Shown one piece after another: positions 11,891 to 12,137 of a DNA stretch of 12,137 nt. How positions within the stretch are numbered: the stretch's first letter is position 1; each line of letters begins with the position of its first letter. This DNA is from an uncultured Campylobacter sp. GTDB lineage: Bacteria; Campylobacterota; Campylobacteria; Campylobacterales; Campylobacteraceae. Position numbers and translations under genes: made by a program. Under the pieces are notes generated by a model. It did not search any database. It saw nothing but the letters and a program-made list of their open reading frames with translations, and was not told the DNA's origin. The stretch lies in the NCBI GenBank assembly GCA_900539255.1, contig UQBJ01000044.1, forward strand, positions 1 to 12,137. The letters run 5' to 3'.

Positions 11891-12137
11891 ATTTTTAAAA
11901 ATTTGTTTGTGATGACACGCAAACAGCACTTTGTCATAAAAGCATAAATTTTTTAAAGCGCTTTGTCAAATTTATCCAAATTTAAGTTTGAAAAGACTAT
12001 AAACTACAAATCAATTTTAGAATTTAAATTTTTTTACCCTTTGTGAGAAAAAATTTAGGAAAATTTTGACTATGATGAAAACTAAATTTTCATTGCTGAA
12101 TTTTAAGATGATTTTAAGCTAAATAAGGCTAGAATTC
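11814..12137. other. AT-rich 3' spacer after recG
   Basis: No credible larger gene is seen. An A/T palindrome (AAATTTTTAAAAATTT, 11889-11904) could form a weak hairpin after recG. TATGAT at 12072-12077, in the context TTTTGACTATGATG, resembles the TACAAT element at 7007-7012 and may be the -10 box for a gene beyond the right edge. Confidence 0.4.

Noticed and set aside
12132..12137. Window ends in an EcoRI site (GAATTC)
   Set aside because: The same hexamer occurs elsewhere in the window, so the position is most likely coincidental.

Overview
The window reads as a chromosomal segment of an AT-rich Campylobacterota (epsilonproteobacterial) genome, most likely a Campylobacter-type organism. 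The evidence is the gene run metI - metQ - metQ - flgA - ubiX, which matches the order I know from Campylobacter jejuni (there: ABC ATPase, permease, three NlpA/MetQ lipoproteins, flgA, ubiX, coaD). An outer-membrane protein of Helicobacter/Campylobacter type and A/T-rich intergenic DNA fit as well. All confident genes are on the + strand except the outer-membrane protein gene.

Layout. (1) 1-200: AT-rich spacer with a rho-independent terminator at 100-120 that closes an upstream, unseen transcript. (2) 201-2732: a three-gene cassette made of a family 6 UDG-superfamily (deoxyinosine/hypoxanthine) DNA glycosylase, a TM2-domain membrane protein and a cysteine-rich lipoprotein. Two identical GCAA-loop terminators follow the last two genes. 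(3) 2865-5398: methionine-type ABC importer parts, a MetI permease and two MetQ paralogues, one a lipoprotein and one lacking the lipobox cysteine. The MetN ATPase is not in the window. (4) 5476-6963: flgA (P-ring chaperone) and ubiX (flavin prenyltransferase, with an unusual low-complexity insert). (5) 6964-7458: no confident gene. It holds a promoter-like element, a perfect 10-bp hairpin, a strong Shine-Dalgarno with no start codon after it, and a GC-rich, T-poor island whose coding status is unclear. (6) 7459-8214, minus strand: outer-membrane beta-barrel protein, with a terminator at its 3' end and a 10-base G tract just upstream of its TATAAT box, a typical phase-variation arrangement. 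(7) 8656-11813: an M16 peptidase-family protein lacking the zinc-binding motif, translationally overlapping recG. (8) 11814-12137: AT-rich spacer, possibly with the promoter of a gene beyond the window.

Much of the window is conserved housekeeping DNA: import of methionine or a related substrate, flagellar assembly, prenyl-FMN synthesis and fork repair. The parts most worth attention are the cassette between the presumed MetN position and MetI, the phase-variable promoter, the GC-rich island after ubiX, the M16 pseudo-peptidase coupled to recG, and similar low-complexity inserts in UbiX and RecG. I see no CRISPR array, transposase, integrase, tRNA or rRNA.
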